NCBI GenBank assembly: GCA_002110485.1
Contig: MOWL01000068.1
Span: 1,054,001 to 1,118,000 of the forward strand
From: Emergomyces orientalis
Taxonomy: Eukaryota > Ascomycota > Eurotiomycetes > Onygenales > Ajellomycetaceae
DNA: 64,000 nt
Reading direction: 5' to 3'
In this document: one piece after another, positions 1 to 12,615 of the stretch
Numbering within the stretch: position 1 is the first letter of the stretch
How the letters are laid out: each line of letters opens with the position of its first letter
Made by a program: the position numbers and the translations under genes
The notes under the pieces: model-generated
Databases searched by the model: none
What the model was told of the DNA's origin: nothing
What the model saw: the letters and a program-made list of their open reading frames with translations, nothing else

Positions 1-28
1 CATGGTCAGTAAAAGAATAGTTACGAGT

Positions 29-887
29 TCAAAAGAGCTTTTTGGCTGCATATATATGGGAATAATGGACACCTACCAGAGCATGGGTTTCTGCTTTGGC
101 AAAATTATAGCTCCTATATAAGGGGTCGAACCATGCGTCCAGGAAGTATCGAGCCCAATCTGTTCTTCGTAGGATAAAGCTGCCAGGGCATAGATTCTCC
201 GCATCCTGGCTGATGATGAAGTCCACATCCTTTGCTGCCAGGTGGCCGTACGTTTTGATGACGCTATCCGGGGGCACTACGGGTTTCTCCTTGATCATGA
301 TGGATTCAAGTCGTTTCTTGTCGAGGATGTGGGAGGTGAGGGAGAGGGAAGGGTTCATGATGACAGCATGCGGGGAGAGGTGGAAGAAATGAGACGCCTT
401 CGGATACAAGGTATAGGCATGGCGGAGAGCGGGGACTAGGGCCCAACTGCGAGGGGCGTTGTTTAGGTAAGGAAGGTATTCTCTTGTACTGGCGAAGAAG
501 TTCGTGTAGCCTAATTTTTTTATATGATATCTATTAGCAGACCATTATTTACCGCCAGGGGACTTTTGCATTATTCTTACCATGACGCCTAGCATAGTCC
601 TCCCTATTCTGCTTAATGCGCTGAATATACTTGTCGCTGAATTTCTCCTCTTCCAGGACTGTAACAATGACTATATTCGTCACCCCAATTGGTACGACTT
701 CTCCGGAGGGCGCAGTCAACGAAGCAGGCGAGGAGAAAAGCCGAGAAAGCAAAAAAAGGAACGAGAACGCAACAACGGCCAGTACAGCCGCTGTTTTCAA
801 CTTGCGGCGGCGGGTTGCTGAGGAGTGCGAAATCCGCGTGTAGGGGACATTATGCGAAGGCTTGCGTGGGGGCAAGGCGAACTGCAT
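29..887 (-). CDS. GT34 (GMA12/MNN10 family) alpha-1,6-mannosyltransferase-like protein
   Basis: Two exons, 887..581 and 510..29, joined in phase 1 across a 70-nt intron; the product is 262 residues. A basic N-terminus is followed by one hydrophobic segment near residues 30-50, fitting a type II Golgi membrane protein. The luminal part has typical GT34 features: an Asn-Arg-x-x-Tyr-Ala stretch and RHGY across the splice junction, then NAPRSWALVPALRHA, then AVIMNP, and a C-terminal GVHYSHIYAAKK. The splice restores RHG-YTNFF, which the unspliced frame breaks. In yeasts, MNN10 and MNN11 are subunits of the Golgi mannan polymerase that extends N-glycan outer chains. The protein is shorter than yeast MNN10 (about 390 residues). 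The segment before AVIMNP reads HLSPH where I expect an acidic residue, so catalytic activity is open. The family call is firm; MNN10 versus MNN11 is not decided. Confidence 0.8.
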
Positions 888-1806
888 CTTTTTATATAGA
901 TGAAAATTCTGAAAGGCTAAACCCTTTCCCCCAGCTGTTGGAATGCTGGGAGAAAAAAAACTGTAATCAAACCCTCCTCTGGGATGACCTTGACATGTGG
1001 CCTTCTTTTATTTCTTGTTTTCCTTGTCCGGAGCTTTGGCTTGTAACTAATTTCCCCCAGCTAAAACTTGAAGATAAGGCATCGGCGCGGAACAACAAGA
1101 TTCTCCGCAGCCTGGGGAGCAGAATGGTTTTGATGATACGGGATGGAATTGGTGATATTGATTGGTTTGATTGGTTTGGTTGATTCGGTATAATCAGGGC
1201 TTTTTTATATTCATTCATTTACTTATTTAAAATCGATCTGTCTGAGTTGTGCACAATCTATGGGCCATGCAACTTGATGGCGTTTGTGAGAGGGATATAT
1301 ATATGTGAGACATCGTTTTTTCATCCCCAGGCCTTACATCCTCTGAATGCATACAACTAAATATGCAACGTTTTCAATATTGAACAAATGAGGAAGATGT
1401 ACATGGATAGGATAGGCTATAAGGTATTGTGCAATAAAATCTAAAAAGCAGCCTATATCATGAAATTCAGGTGCGTTTCAAAAGTCCACAAATGCCATTG
1501 TAATCATAACTAGAGGCTTAAATTCGAATTCAAAAATGAATAAGGAAAGAAATCGATTGCCATAACATCCAAAAAATACATTGTCTAATATACATTCCAT
1601 TGTCAGTAGTAGTAAGTGCGAGAGCAACCTGAGGGAGCTATCTTCCAGCAAACCAGCACCATTCCCTGCCACTTCGGATAGGCCTGACGGTTTAGAATAG
1701 TTGAAAGGATTGTTATAGCCTTAGACAACTCCCCTCGACCTCGACGTAATCAATAAAACAGATAAAACACTCATCCCGTATCGCAAAATCGAAAGCTTCC
1801 GCTCGA
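888..1806. other. Gene-free stretch: GT34 promoter and bL28m 3' region
   Basis: About 900 bases hold no ORF I can support. The part next to 887 should carry the promoter of the GT34 gene and the part next to 1807 the 3' end of the bL28m gene. A short imperfect TGATTGGTT repeat lies near 1155-1180. I see nothing else. Confidence 0.5.
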
Positions 1807-2391
1807 TTATTCTATTCCCCGGGTCACAGATACTTTATCCTGCGCTTTCGATTCCATCGATTCCAATTCCGCCGCGGCCTTCAGTTCTAGTTCCCTTTGC
1901 TCCTCCTCAAACTTCTGCCGCATCGCCTTCGACTGCATCACTTTCCATCGCAGATTCCATCCGAAAATGCCTAACTCCTTTATCCTAGCCGGCTTATCGC
2001 CCAAGAGGTACTGGTCCAAGCCGCCCACCTTCTTAATCGTTCTCAACACGCGATGCTGGACTTTGAGTTTCAGTGTCTTCCCCAGAGCTTCGCTGTAAAG
2101 TTCTTCGTGGCGGATATTAGGCTTCCATGTCCGTCTTGTTTTTCCCTTATTTCGGCCCTTGGAGATTTTGTTTCCAAATTGGATTGTAGAGCCACCGTAG
2201 AGACCGGTGTTTGATTGTTTGAAGAATCGGGCGGGGCCGTAAGGATATTCTGGGGGACCTTGAGCGGGATTGGTAAGGGTAAATAGAGAGCGATTTGGAG
2301 TCAAGGAAAAGGTGCGGAATGCCTGGAGGAGGGAGGAAGGGTGCGAGAGAGCGAATGGTTTGGCTGTGAACAGGGCCATTGTTGTGACCAT
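1807..2391 (-). CDS. MRPL24: Mitochondrial large-subunit ribosomal protein bL28m
   Basis: A single exon encodes 194 residues. The N-terminus is rich in Ser, Leu, Phe and Arg with few acidic residues, as expected of a mitochondrial targeting peptide. The central part holds the L28 core: LYGGSTIQFGNKISKG, then RRTWKPNIRHEELYSEALG, then KLKVQHRVLRTIKKVGGLDQ. The C-terminus is a charged helix. Yeast MRPL24 is the matching mitoribosome protein. A second ATG four codons downstream could also start translation. The gene is divergent from RVB1, with about 460 bp between the start codons. Confidence 0.88.
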   Translation of the reverse strand: MVTTMALFTAKPFALSHPSSLLQAFRTFSLTPNRSLFTLTNPAQGPPEYPYGPARFFKQSNTGLYGGSTIQFGNKISKGRNKGKTRRTWKPNIRHEELYSEALGKTLKLKVQHRVLRTIKKVGGLDQYLLGDKPARIKELGIFGWNLRWKVMQSKAMRQKFEEEQRELELKAAAELESMESKAQDKVSVTRGIE

Positions 2392-2850
2392 ACCGTGCTA
2401 CAGCCCAAGCATGGCAATGTAATATTTAACTGGAAGGGTGATTGCTCTCCCACAAACCGGATAAGGTCCAGGAAGATAAAGATCGTTGGCAGATATTGCT
2501 GAGGGGAGATCAATTGACTTGAGTTTCTCAACTTTGAATGTTTCAATGTCGCTTTAGAGTGACTTTTGCGCTCCTCCGAGACTCTGGGCTTAGTTGGGAC
2601 TAGCGCCATTCTTCTGCTGGGCCAGCCCTTGTTTAGCTAAGCCGGACTAACTCCAGCACTGCACGAGCCGCAAACCAATCCAAGACGCATAAAATAATGA
2701 GGAAGCTTCAGATGCCATCTTTGATACGACTCCCTAATTGCACACTATTCATGTCCTTTTAGCGGATTGATTACTATCTCCCCATATTCAATTAGTACCT
2801 TTTTCTGATTGTTCTTAGCTCATCTGCGCTCAACAGAGACCTCTTCCACC
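2392..2850. promoter_or_regulatory. Shared divergent promoter region bL28m / RVB1
   Basis: The 459 bases separate two outward-facing start codons, so both promoters must lie here. I see no convincing TATA box and no ORF. Calling it a promoter rests on position only. Confidence 0.5.
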
Positions 2851-4475
<1,625 letters not shown>

Positions 4476-4910
4476 TTTTATTTTATTTTTATTGTTCTTT
4501 TAACGTGATGTGATGCTTCTTTTCGACGTTGTAACAACAGGTTCGATTTAGCCCTGGAAAATTTTCCTTGGGCAAGGCTGAAATTGTTTTTTTCCACCTT
4601 GTCCCCTAATGCGCGGTTTTTTATGGTGTTATCATTTGCTTACTCGTCCTGCTTTTGCTATCGTGTTTTGGTTTTTACTTCTTTTTATATTCTGTTGTTC
4701 TCCAGTATAATCAAGCGTGGTTGGGAAAATGGGATGTTAGTTGGTTGGTAAAAGCAAAATAATAAATTCTACACATATAGACCAAAACGTCCCCAAGACA
4801 ATTAACTATTCAGGGATATCATAAGTCTGTACGCCTCTGCCGCGAGTGAGAAATAAATTAGCACAGGTCCGTCGTATATTCTCACACTAAGTATCCTTTC
4901 CATTTTCCCG
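4476..4910. terminator. Convergent 3' ends of RVB1 and the FAD oxidoreductase gene
   Basis: A T-rich 435-base stretch lies between two converging stop codons. It should hold both polyadenylation regions, but I cannot point to a single signal. There is no ORF here. Confidence 0.4.
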
Positions 4911-6672
4911 CTATTCTGCTCTTCTCCTCTTATCCCTCATCTCCCTCATCCTCTCCCAAGCCCTATGAAAATAAAGCACCACCCGCCTCACAATCCCCAG
5001 AAACCAGTAAATAACTAACACAACCCTTACAAGCAGCCTAGCCAGCTTCTCTCTTCTCGTCAAGTCCTTGACCCGCGACCATTTCGCAGCATCTGAACAC
5101 GACGAAGAAGGACCATCATCACCAATCACCCTGAACGGCAATTTCGCGCCCAAATGATCCACAGCTACCTCAAACGCACTCCGAACCGCATCCTCGTAAT
5201 GCCCATATCCAGTCCATGGACCACAGTAACTAATCCCACGCGTATTTTGAATCCGTTGTAGTAACTTTTGCGATTTCAATGCTCGGTTGTTGAAGATGAA
5301 GCGCGGGTATTCCCATATCCCTTGCACACGGAGCGGGTGGGGAGGGGAGATAGGGTTGAGAGTAATAAGGACGGGGCCGAATGTCTCTTCTGAAAGCCCT
5401 TGCAGTCGATTCATGGAGAAGGATGTGCAGAATTGACTAGCGTCAGGGGGATTGGGCTGGGCGGATTTCGTAATGTGGTTCAAGGTGGCCCAGACACGTT
5501 TTCGTTTAGGCATGAGCTGTAAATCGCTCGTGCTATCGTTAGTTAAAGGCGTAATAAAAGCTTTTCGAAGATAAAAAAGAATAGAGGTTGCCACGGAAGC
5601 TTGGGTTTGCGGACACACAATGGGAGAAGAGTTGGAACTCACCGTCGTATCGGAATGCAGGATAGCGACAGTCCTAGCAATTTGGAATCCGTTCAACGCT
5701 CGCACCTCCTCATCAGTTGCATCCGCTGATATCAATTTTGAAGCTTGCTGGGCAGATGTTGCGATGATGACATGATTGAAATATTCTATCTGGCCTTCCT
5801 TTCTTTGCACTGCCAGCCAGCCGGGTTTATCGGTTTTTTTAATTGAATTAATGGTCGTACTAAGATGAACTCTTTCAGCAGATGTAGTATTTGTAACTGC
5901 TGCCTCGAATTCATTTATACCACCCCTTACACGCATCCACTTCGACCAACACAGCGAGCTCCGGAAGAAATCAGAGTCCACCATGAAGCGCAGAAGCAGC
6001 GCTATTGGAAGCTCCAGGGCATCCCTAGCATTATGGACATTCCATAAAAATGCAATAAGCGGAATGACATAGTTATCACGGAAGGAATTCGAATATCCCT
6101 CATGCGCCAGGTATGCGCCGATGTTTTTCTGAGACTGTTCATGATTGTAAGGTTGCTTGGCCCATTTCCGTGTTTGTGATCCACGCCTTTTGAGGGGTTG
6201 TCCACCTCTCAATGCATCCAGCGCAAAATGATTAAATCTCACAATATCAATCAACATCCTCCACATATCCAATCGGAACAGGTTGCGGGAAAGAATAGCG
6301 AACGGCGATGCGGTTCTCCATTCAAATGAATCCTCGAGCCGGGACGAAGCGACTGAGAATTCCGTGTCGTGGCAAGGAACCTGAAGCTCCTGCAGAAATG
6401 CGTATAGATTTGCTGCCCCGCCAAGTAAGCTCCTGAGGCAAAGCTCAAGGTACGGGAGCACACTAACGTGAAGTGGAAGGCTTGAAATAAGCAAGTCCTG
6501 TATCAATCCCAATTTGCTTTCCTCTCTTCTCATACTCCACTAAATGCGTAATGCCCCCCAATCTGCTCGCGGATTCGAAAATATGGATTTCATGTCCAGA
6601 GTCTTTCAGGGCCCAGAAGGCAGCGACGCCGGAACACCCCCCACCAACAATGGCAACCTTTTTAGGAGCCAT
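4911..6672 (-). CDS. FAD-dependent amine-oxidase-like oxidoreductase with C-terminal membrane segment
   Basis: Three exons, 6672..6468, 6412..5643 and 5516..4911, give 526 residues. The N-terminus has a Rossmann FAD-binding fold: KKVAIVGGGCSGVAAFWAL, then an acidic residue ending strand 2 (HIFESASRLGG). The sequence resembles the NAD(P)/FAD amine-oxidase-like family of COG2907: IDTGLAYFKPSTS joined by splicing to PNLYAFLQELQVP, HVIIATSAQQA, and HSDTT joined to LMPKRKRVWATLNH. Near the C-terminus GPWTGYGHYEDAVRSAFE is the FAD-capping end of the fold. A hydrophobic stretch (VVLVIYWFLGIVRRVVLYF) suggests membrane anchoring. The substrate is unknown; relatives are often annotated only as flavin-containing amine oxidases. 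The second intron (126 nt) is in frame and stop-free, so an ORF caller reads through it. The gene is divergent from VTI1. Confidence 0.8.
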
Positions 6673-7114
6673 TGTGATGAGATGTATGGGTAATGTGAAG
6701 AAACAAAACAGAACACCCAGGAATGGGATCAGTTTGGCTGCCAGTGATATAACATGGTAGACTTGATGGCAATGGACTGGATTCCGCTGAACCCGCCAAC
6801 AGAGCTCGACACTTTCCAGGTCGCGAACAAAGGACCGGTTATGAGACGAATATATACCATTCAGATAGCTCCGCGGGCATTATCGTAGTATCGCTAGGTT
6901 TTTTCTGCAGGTCTTGTTATGAATAGGGAAAAACGGTGTTAAATCTCACGGCAGTAATGATGCTAGACTGGCTGGCGCAAAATCGGGGATGGGGAACAAT
7001 ACAAGCAGACGGGCACCAGAAGGGCCTAATCAGCAGATCAAAATACAATGATTTTGATTTCTCATTCCACTTCCACGAGTACAGAATATTGCAGCGAGTG
7101 ATTACATCTTCCAA

Positions 7115-7150
<36 letters not shown>

Positions 7151-7685
7151 CAGCACTGTCCCAGTTGAGATTGCCATATACAAATGCTCCCATGTTTCCC
7201 TATCCTTGTGAGTCGAGAGTTGGAAGAGATCAGATCACGTGCAGCCGATTTCAAAGTACAGTACATACATTGAAATACAAAGATACAGGCATAATTTAGC
7301 TGTGATTTAGAGTATAGTTATGTATTTATGCAGCCTACGCTTAACCCTTCTCGCCAGGAAACTCCAGCCGTCATATTCGTCAACATCTCCAAGCCACATA
7401 CATTTTATATATACATCCCACATCCATCCCACACCTGCCATCAATCCATAGAATCTCGTCAACTAGCCTCGCGATAAGGAATCCAGCCGCTTGGGAGATC
7501 TGCAATCTATCCCAACGCCAATAGCTTGCAAGACCTGATCTTCTCCCAACCTTGCCCAACTTCTTCCTCGCCTCAACGAACGAACCAAATCCATCCATCC
7601 GTCTGTCCGTTATCTACCCCGTGATATCCGCTTCTCTCTACGATTCCTACGAGATATCCCGTTTCGTATCCGAGATATATAAGAA
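6673..7685. promoter_or_regulatory. Divergent intergenic region, FAD oxidoreductase / VTI1
   Basis: About 1 kb with no supported ORF. It contains a (GA)15 tract and a CACGTG at 7236-7241, followed by GTACAGTAC at 7256-7264. The 150 bases before 7686 are C/T-rich, as is common just upstream of fungal start codons. Promoter function is inferred from position. Confidence 0.5.
7119..7148. repeat. (GA)15 microsatellite
   Basis: Fifteen perfect GA units lie in the gap between the FAD oxidoreductase gene and VTI1. It is probably length-variable between strains. Confidence 0.95.
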
Positions 7686-8567
7686 ATGGCAACCCCCCTC
7701 GAAGCAGATGCTGGATCAGAGCTGTTCAGCGGCTATGAAGCTGAGCTGAAATTGGTCCAGGCAGACCTGAACCAGAAGCTCGATCAGATAGCGGAATCCC
7801 AAGGAGAAGAAAGGAAGTCAGCCATCAAACAAGCAGAGAGGGCATTGGAGGAGGCCACCGAACTGGTAAATAAATCAATGCACTATTTAGTCCCCGTCCT
7901 ACGACATCGTGACCTATCGCTGGTCGCTGTTGGGCCATATGCGCCAGATGACAAACAAGCTACTCACACATGACCCCCGCTCAAAAAATGTAGATAGATC
8001 AAATGCGGATAGAGAAAGAGAACATCCCCTCCGCAGCCCGTTCGAAAGTGAATACCCGTTTCCGCAATTTTGTATCAGACATCGACGACGTCAAACGCCA
8101 ACTTAAATCTCTCTCCGATGACCACAGAGCGCTCTTTGGCGACCGATACACAGATGATCCCAATAGCGTAAACGACCACCATTTGGAGCAGAGACAGCAA
8201 CTGCTCTCCGGAACAGAACGTCTGGAACGGAGCTCTGCCCGCCTGAGGGATAGCCAGAGAATAGCGCAGGAAACAGAGGATATTGGACGGAACACCTTGG
8301 CCGATCTCTACGTTCAACGCCAAACCATCGAACACACCAGAGCTGGCTTACTGGAAAGCGAAGGCTACGTGGATCGCAGCGTAAAGACGCTGAGGGGGAT
8401 GGCCCGTAGGTATTACATCCTCATTTTTAGCCCCATTAAAGTTACTGTTGGCCAGTGTTAAATTAACCCATGCGAATAGAATGGCTACGAATCGGGTGAT
8501 CACTATCGCCATAATAACCGTATTGGTCCTTCTTATTGTTGCTGTTGTATACAGCAAGTTCCACTGA
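7686..8567 (+). CDS. VTI1: Qb-SNARE VTI1
   Basis: Three exons, 7686..7865, 7994..8409 and 8480..8567, give 227 residues. Vti1 is the Qb-SNARE that pairs with several syntaxins in Golgi, endosome and vacuole fusion. The start ELFSGYEAELKLVQADLNQKL is the three-helix N-terminal vesicle-SNARE domain (about residues 1-95). The SNARE coiled coil runs from about RLRDSQRIAQETEDIG to GYVDRSVKTLRGM, with a central QRQTIEHTR. After the second intron a tail anchor of about 20 hydrophobic residues ends in VVYSKFH. The first intron is 128 nt and ends in an AG directly before IDQMR; the second is 70 nt. Length and domain order match the family. Confidence 0.95.
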
Positions 8568-8973
8568 GCATTCTCCTTTTGCGTACATTATTACCTGTAT
8601 CTTTTCTTGTTTTGGTGTTTTGGGCGCACAGTATCCCTTTTTGGCCTCCGTTTCTCCGATCCGAGGCGGTTTATTTATTTACTCTTTTTTATGTGATTTT
8701 GTATGATACGGTTATTCCCTCCAGCTACTACAGCCCTGATTTGTTACATACTAGGATGAGCGGATTCCGATAAAGACCGACGGTCTGGTCTACGATATAT
8801 TAATACTATGATTTTCATTATAAGCAGGAACTATTCCAGATCCGTGGGTATCTACGCTTCATCTTCCATCATCTAAATATCAATCGTGCCTCCCGCCCGA
8901 ACCAAGGGGATAAAAACGCCATAACACAAAATGAGTATTTACAAATATAACAATATAATACAAGCCCCCTTCC
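8568..8973. terminator. Convergent 3' ends of VTI1 and DSC3
   Basis: The 406 bases between two converging stop codons are AT-rich and carry no ORF. Transcript ends are expected here, but no signal is clear enough to mark. Confidence 0.4.
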
Positions 8974-10155
8974 TCAATTCAAAATCCTCACAACCCCAAA
9001 CCCAAAATTAACCACAATCCCCACAAAAACTGCCAACCCCTTCCTCCAACTCCAAACCCCCTGCTCCCTCAACAACCACAACCCACACCCCACCGGCCAA
9101 AAGAACCCCATCACAGATCCCCACAACATATCATCCAGTGCCCCCGCCGACCCCGATGCTGTCCCGAGCCCATCATTCGTAATCCCCGCACCACCACCGC
9201 TGCCAACCACACTAGTCCCCCCACCTCCACTTGCCCCCGCGCCGCCGCCGCTGTCCATGGAGCCTGCAGAACCCCCTTCGTCCATCCATATATCTTCCAG
9301 ACGCCGCAGCTCCGCACCGGACGGCATTGTATCCGGCGTATGCGACAGGGACTGAAGGGCGAGGAATTGCGAGCGCAGCGCGGAGACCTCTGCGGGTGTG
9401 AGCCCTGCCTCTAGCAGGCGGTCAAAGCCCCTCGGGCCTGCGGGGGGGATTGGGCGGTGGTTGGAGCTGGATGATTCGGCCTGCTGCTGGCTATGTTCAG
9501 CGGAGGACGAAGGGGACGGCGACTGCGAGGGAGCAGTAGAGGTACCGCCGCGGGGTGCGGTTGCAGAAATAGTCGGTGACGATGAGAGGATGTTCGAAGC
9601 AGAAGAAGGTTTAAGCAGGGAGGAGGAGGAGGAGGACCTATCCGCCGCCATCCCCTTCCCGTCCCGCTTTTCATTGGTATCTTCTGCAACACGCGCCAGC
9701 CGCGCCTCGGCCTCCAATTCCGTCGCGGAGAGGATGATGTCGCCAATCGAACAGTGAATGTATGTTCGTAGCCGGGGCGTGGGCGGGTCGCGCACGGGCG
9801 TTTTGCCTTTGCCTTTTCCACTACCACCACCTCCATTTGCTGCGCGATAGTAATCTGAATTCGCTCCGCGTGGCGGGGGCGAGGTAGTATTATTACTCCT
9901 TTCATGTAGCGAGACGATGCTTAGCGCAGAGGAGAGCGGGGAGGCATCTTCGAGAGCTTTGCCGGCATATATGAGGCGGAGGCGGTGTGTAGAGAGGTCC
10001 TGTGGTAGTCGTTGGCGGATGAGTTGTTTGAGGCCTGCGGCTGTTAGGTGGGTTGGGTCGGGGATTTCGAGGAGGACGTCGGGGATTGAGGCAGAGAAGC
10101 GGATTGTGAGGAGAAGGGAGAGGTCAGTGGGGAGGAGGGATGAGTTTTGTGCCAT
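8974..10155 (-). CDS. DSC3: DSC E3 ubiquitin ligase complex subunit 3
   Basis: A single exon encodes 393 residues. The N-terminus (about 10-90) is a ubiquitin-like domain: LLLTIRFSASIPDVLLEIPD, then LKQLIRQRLP and LRLIYAGKALED. After a Ser/Gly-rich low-complexity linker, RTYIHCSIGD marks the conserved middle block. GLTPAEVSALRSQF and the C-terminal hydrophobic part (WGSVMGFFWPVGCGLWLL and a second segment before the end) fit the Dsc3 C-terminal membrane domain. In fission yeast and Aspergillus the Golgi DSC complex is needed for proteolytic activation of SREBP, and so for low-oxygen and sterol response and azole tolerance. The order UBL, linker, two hydrophobic helices makes this call good even without an alignment. 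Confidence 0.85.
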   Translation of the reverse strand: MAQNSSLLPTDLSLLLTIRFSASIPDVLLEIPDPTHLTAAGLKQLIRQRLPQDLSTHRLRLIYAGKALEDASPLSSALSIVSLHERSNNTTSPPPRGANSDYYRAANGGGGSGKGKGKTPVRDPPTPRLRTYIHCSIGDIILSATELEAEARLARVAEDTNEKRDGKGMAADRSSSSSSLLKPSSASNILSSSPTISATAPRGGTSTAPSQSPSPSSSAEHSQQQAESSSSNHRPIPPAGPRGFDRLLEAGLTPAEVSALRSQFLALQSLSHTPDTMPSGAELRRLEDIWMDEGGSAGSMDSGGGAGASGGGGTSVVGSGGGAGITNDGLGTASGSAGALDDMLWGSVMGFFWPVGCGLWLLREQGVWSWRKGLAVFVGIVVNFGFGVVRILN

Positions 10156-10951
10156 CGTTTCTAAGGGATATGGTTTATTTTGGTAGCTTTTGATGCATTT
10201 GTAGGGGCAGGGATGTTTCTTTTCTTTTGGGTCTTTATACTCACACTCCCCGACCCCGACGTTTCGTCATTTCGTAAGGTTGGTTGATTCGTTCAAAGAA
10301 GGATGCGATGGAGCTTTGCCCGGCAGGTTGAAGATATAAACATCACGTGATACCATTTCCTGAAGGTTGTTTTGGCAGTGGCAAAAGACTCGAACTATTT
10401 TATTGTAACAGAACGATAACGGGTTACTTCCTCGTATTGTAAGTACAAAAGATCCGATATCGAAATAACATATTTTGTTTCCTCTACTCCGACTGGATAG
10501 AGAAATCTAACTGATATTTCGTAAAGAAGCATCAGGTATACGTTGTTGATTGCCGTCTTCACAGTACAAACTTCTGCATATAATACGGCGGACACCATAT
10601 CATTGGATGGCATCAAAAAAATAGAGAATTGTACATTGGTGAAATATATACCAGGAACAACAGTATGTTAGTTTATGTTGGCTGTTTGTTCAAGGGGGGA
10701 AAAGGGGTGTGGGCTCCTCTAGACTGAGACGCACGCGCATGTAGTGGAGACGGGTATATTAAAAAAAATTGACAACATTTATAAACGAAAACAATTCCAC
10801 GGCGTCATAATATGAAAACAAGCAAGGAGAGATCCCAATCCCAAAATCCGGAGGACTAGACCACGCCCCAAATATAACGCCTGTGTATGCACCCATAAAA
10901 ACAAAGCCCAACAAATAGAAAAATGGCAAGTCTTTCACTGCAAAAGGTAAT
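10156..10951. promoter_or_regulatory. DSC3 promoter region and ISA1 3' region
   Basis: An 800-base gap between two genes on the minus strand. The DSC3 promoter should lie directly above 10155 and includes a CACGTG at 10344-10349. The remainder is AT-rich without a supported ORF. Confidence 0.45.
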
Positions 10952-11866
10952 TTACACCATGAAGGATTCCCCGCAGCCGCATTGGTCCTCTGGCAAAACA
11001 CAATAGTCAGTAAAATGCCTCTCTCTATCTATATTTTCATATCGAAATTTCGGGACGAAAGGGGGAGAAAGGAAAGCGAAGAAAACAAGAAATAACTCAC
11101 TAATATTAGGATTCTTAAACACAAACCGGCTGGCCAGGCTATCCTCCTGCCAATCCATTTCAGTACCAATGATACTGAACAAAGCCTTGCTATCAATCAA
11201 GATCTTGACTCCGTCCTGTTCCACCACTTCATCAAATGGCGCGGGCTTATCCACATATTCCAGGTTGTAAGATAAGCCTGAACATCCCCTATTCTTGACA
11301 CCAACTCGAACCAGTTTCGGATCGGGCTGGTCGGTTAGTTGGCGTAGATGTAAAATGGCTTCGGGGGTGATGTGCATAGCGGTTTTCCGGGCCTTTAGTC
11401 TGCTGGCACGGCGCGGTTTCTTGGGTGCCTCGGATTGTGCGGATGTTGAGGGCGCGGTGGTTGCGGAGGAGGAAGCTACCGGTTTGGCCTTATGAGCCTC
11501 AGCTTTGGGGGGGTGGGTGGCACTTGACTCTTTGATAGATTCACCGCTCTTAGGTGGCTGTGGCTGTGGCTGTACTGTCGACTTTGATTGCCATTTGTTG
11601 AGCGTGGCATTTTGGACAGCGACTGAGGATTCGGATACGCTGCCGGAGTTTCGGGGCGGCGGGAAAGATTCTGGCAGAGAGTACGGTTGATAGGCGGTTG
11701 CGGTCTGTAATTTTCGTTTAGAGGAATAGTTCGATGATCCGTATGAGGAGAATGACCGTAGGCTAAGAGGACATGCCGCCCGTCGAGGCAACTTGGTGGT
11801 GACTGATCGCAAGAGACCAGATGATGTCACTGTTGGGTGAACGGTAGAACAGAACGACATGGTCAT
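10952..11866 (-). CDS. ISA1: Mitochondrial iron-sulfur cluster assembly protein ISA1 (A-type scaffold)
   Basis: Two exons, 11866..11101 and 10989..10952, separated by a 111-nt intron, give 267 residues. Isa1 works with Isa2 and Iba57 in mitochondria to make 4Fe-4S clusters for aconitase and lipoate synthase. The first 60 residues are Ser/Arg-rich, like a transit peptide. A poorly conserved Pro/Ser/Ala-rich stretch follows. The HesB/IscA domain begins at MHITPEAILHLRQL, with NRGCSGLSYNLEY holding the first conserved Cys. The last exon supplies only the C-terminus, with CGCGESFMV containing the two other conserved Cys. The 12-residue terminal exon is essential because it carries two of the three cluster ligands; reading past the donor at 11100 would lose them. 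Confidence 0.93.
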   Translation of the reverse strand: MTMSFCSTVHPTVTSSGLLRSVTTKLPRRAACPLSLRSFSSYGSSNYSSKRKLQTATAYQPYSLPESFPPPRNSGSVSESSVAVQNATLNKWQSKSTVQPQPQPPKSGESIKESSATHPPKAEAHKAKPVASSSATTAPSTSAQSEAPKKPRRASRLKARKTAMHITPEAILHLRQLTDQPDPKLVRVGVKNRGCSGLSYNLEYVDKPAPFDEVVEQDGVKILIDSKALFSIIGTEMDWQEDSLASRFVFKNPNISELFLVFFAFLSPPFVPKFRYENIDRERHFTDYCVLPEDQCGCGESFMV

Positions 11867-12615
11867 ATGTGGAGGTAAGAGAAGACGAATTGGCAGTAGA
11901 GTGTGTATATATACATACAGCCAATATTGATTGATAATTAAAGGAGGTTGGGGAAGGGGGAAGGGGGAAGGGGGAAGAAATGAGGTCTGGTCAGTGAAGG
12001 AATACCAGCATGAAGACAGAAGTTGGGATGAAAGATATATGTGACACAGAATCTCGGCAAAAGATGGCCCGGAGTGGGTTATTAATCAAAGCCACCAATC
12101 AGCAGCGTTGGGTTTCAACGCATTTAACAGGGGCTGGAGTCACGGGTGGCGACGGGTACTTGCATTTCCTGGTATTTTCAGCAGCAAATGCAGGTACCTC
12201 ATATGAGCAATAGTTATTGATCTTTGCACAAGGAACACTGACCTATAACATGTATTATATTTCCTCCATGCAGTAAGGCCGTGATAGCTATCACTTCTCG
12301 AACGGATAGAATCTATTTCACGCTGTTTTATATGTCAATTACACACAATTATTCTTCTTGTCTCGTACAGTAGATATCATTGGGCCTGGTGGCGCTGTCG
12401 AGCGGCTAATGCTGACAAAGCGGCGGGTATTTGAGGGTTGGGCAACAAACGAAACTCCACCAGCGGCTCACTAGGATCCATGTTTGAAAAAGCGCTGATA
12501 TCATATTCTACTCCCTTGACAATGAATGCTATTGGGTTTCCTCGGCTTTATTGACACGTTCACCACTAGACGTTGAGATTGCACATTGTTGGGCCGCATC
12601 ACTCCCCCCAAAATC
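11867..12615. promoter_or_regulatory. Divergent promoter region ISA1 / ARMH3-like
   Basis: About 750 bases between outward-facing starts. A purine run with repeating GGGGGAA units lies near 11950-11980. No ORF here is convincing, including the short one from 12010. Confidence 0.45.

Noticed and set aside
9398..9905. Long antisense ORFs inside DSC3, and similar ones inside BDF1, UTP5 and the TBC gene
   Set aside because: They mirror low-complexity Ser/Gly/Asp/Glu coding sequence of the true gene; such shadows are expected.
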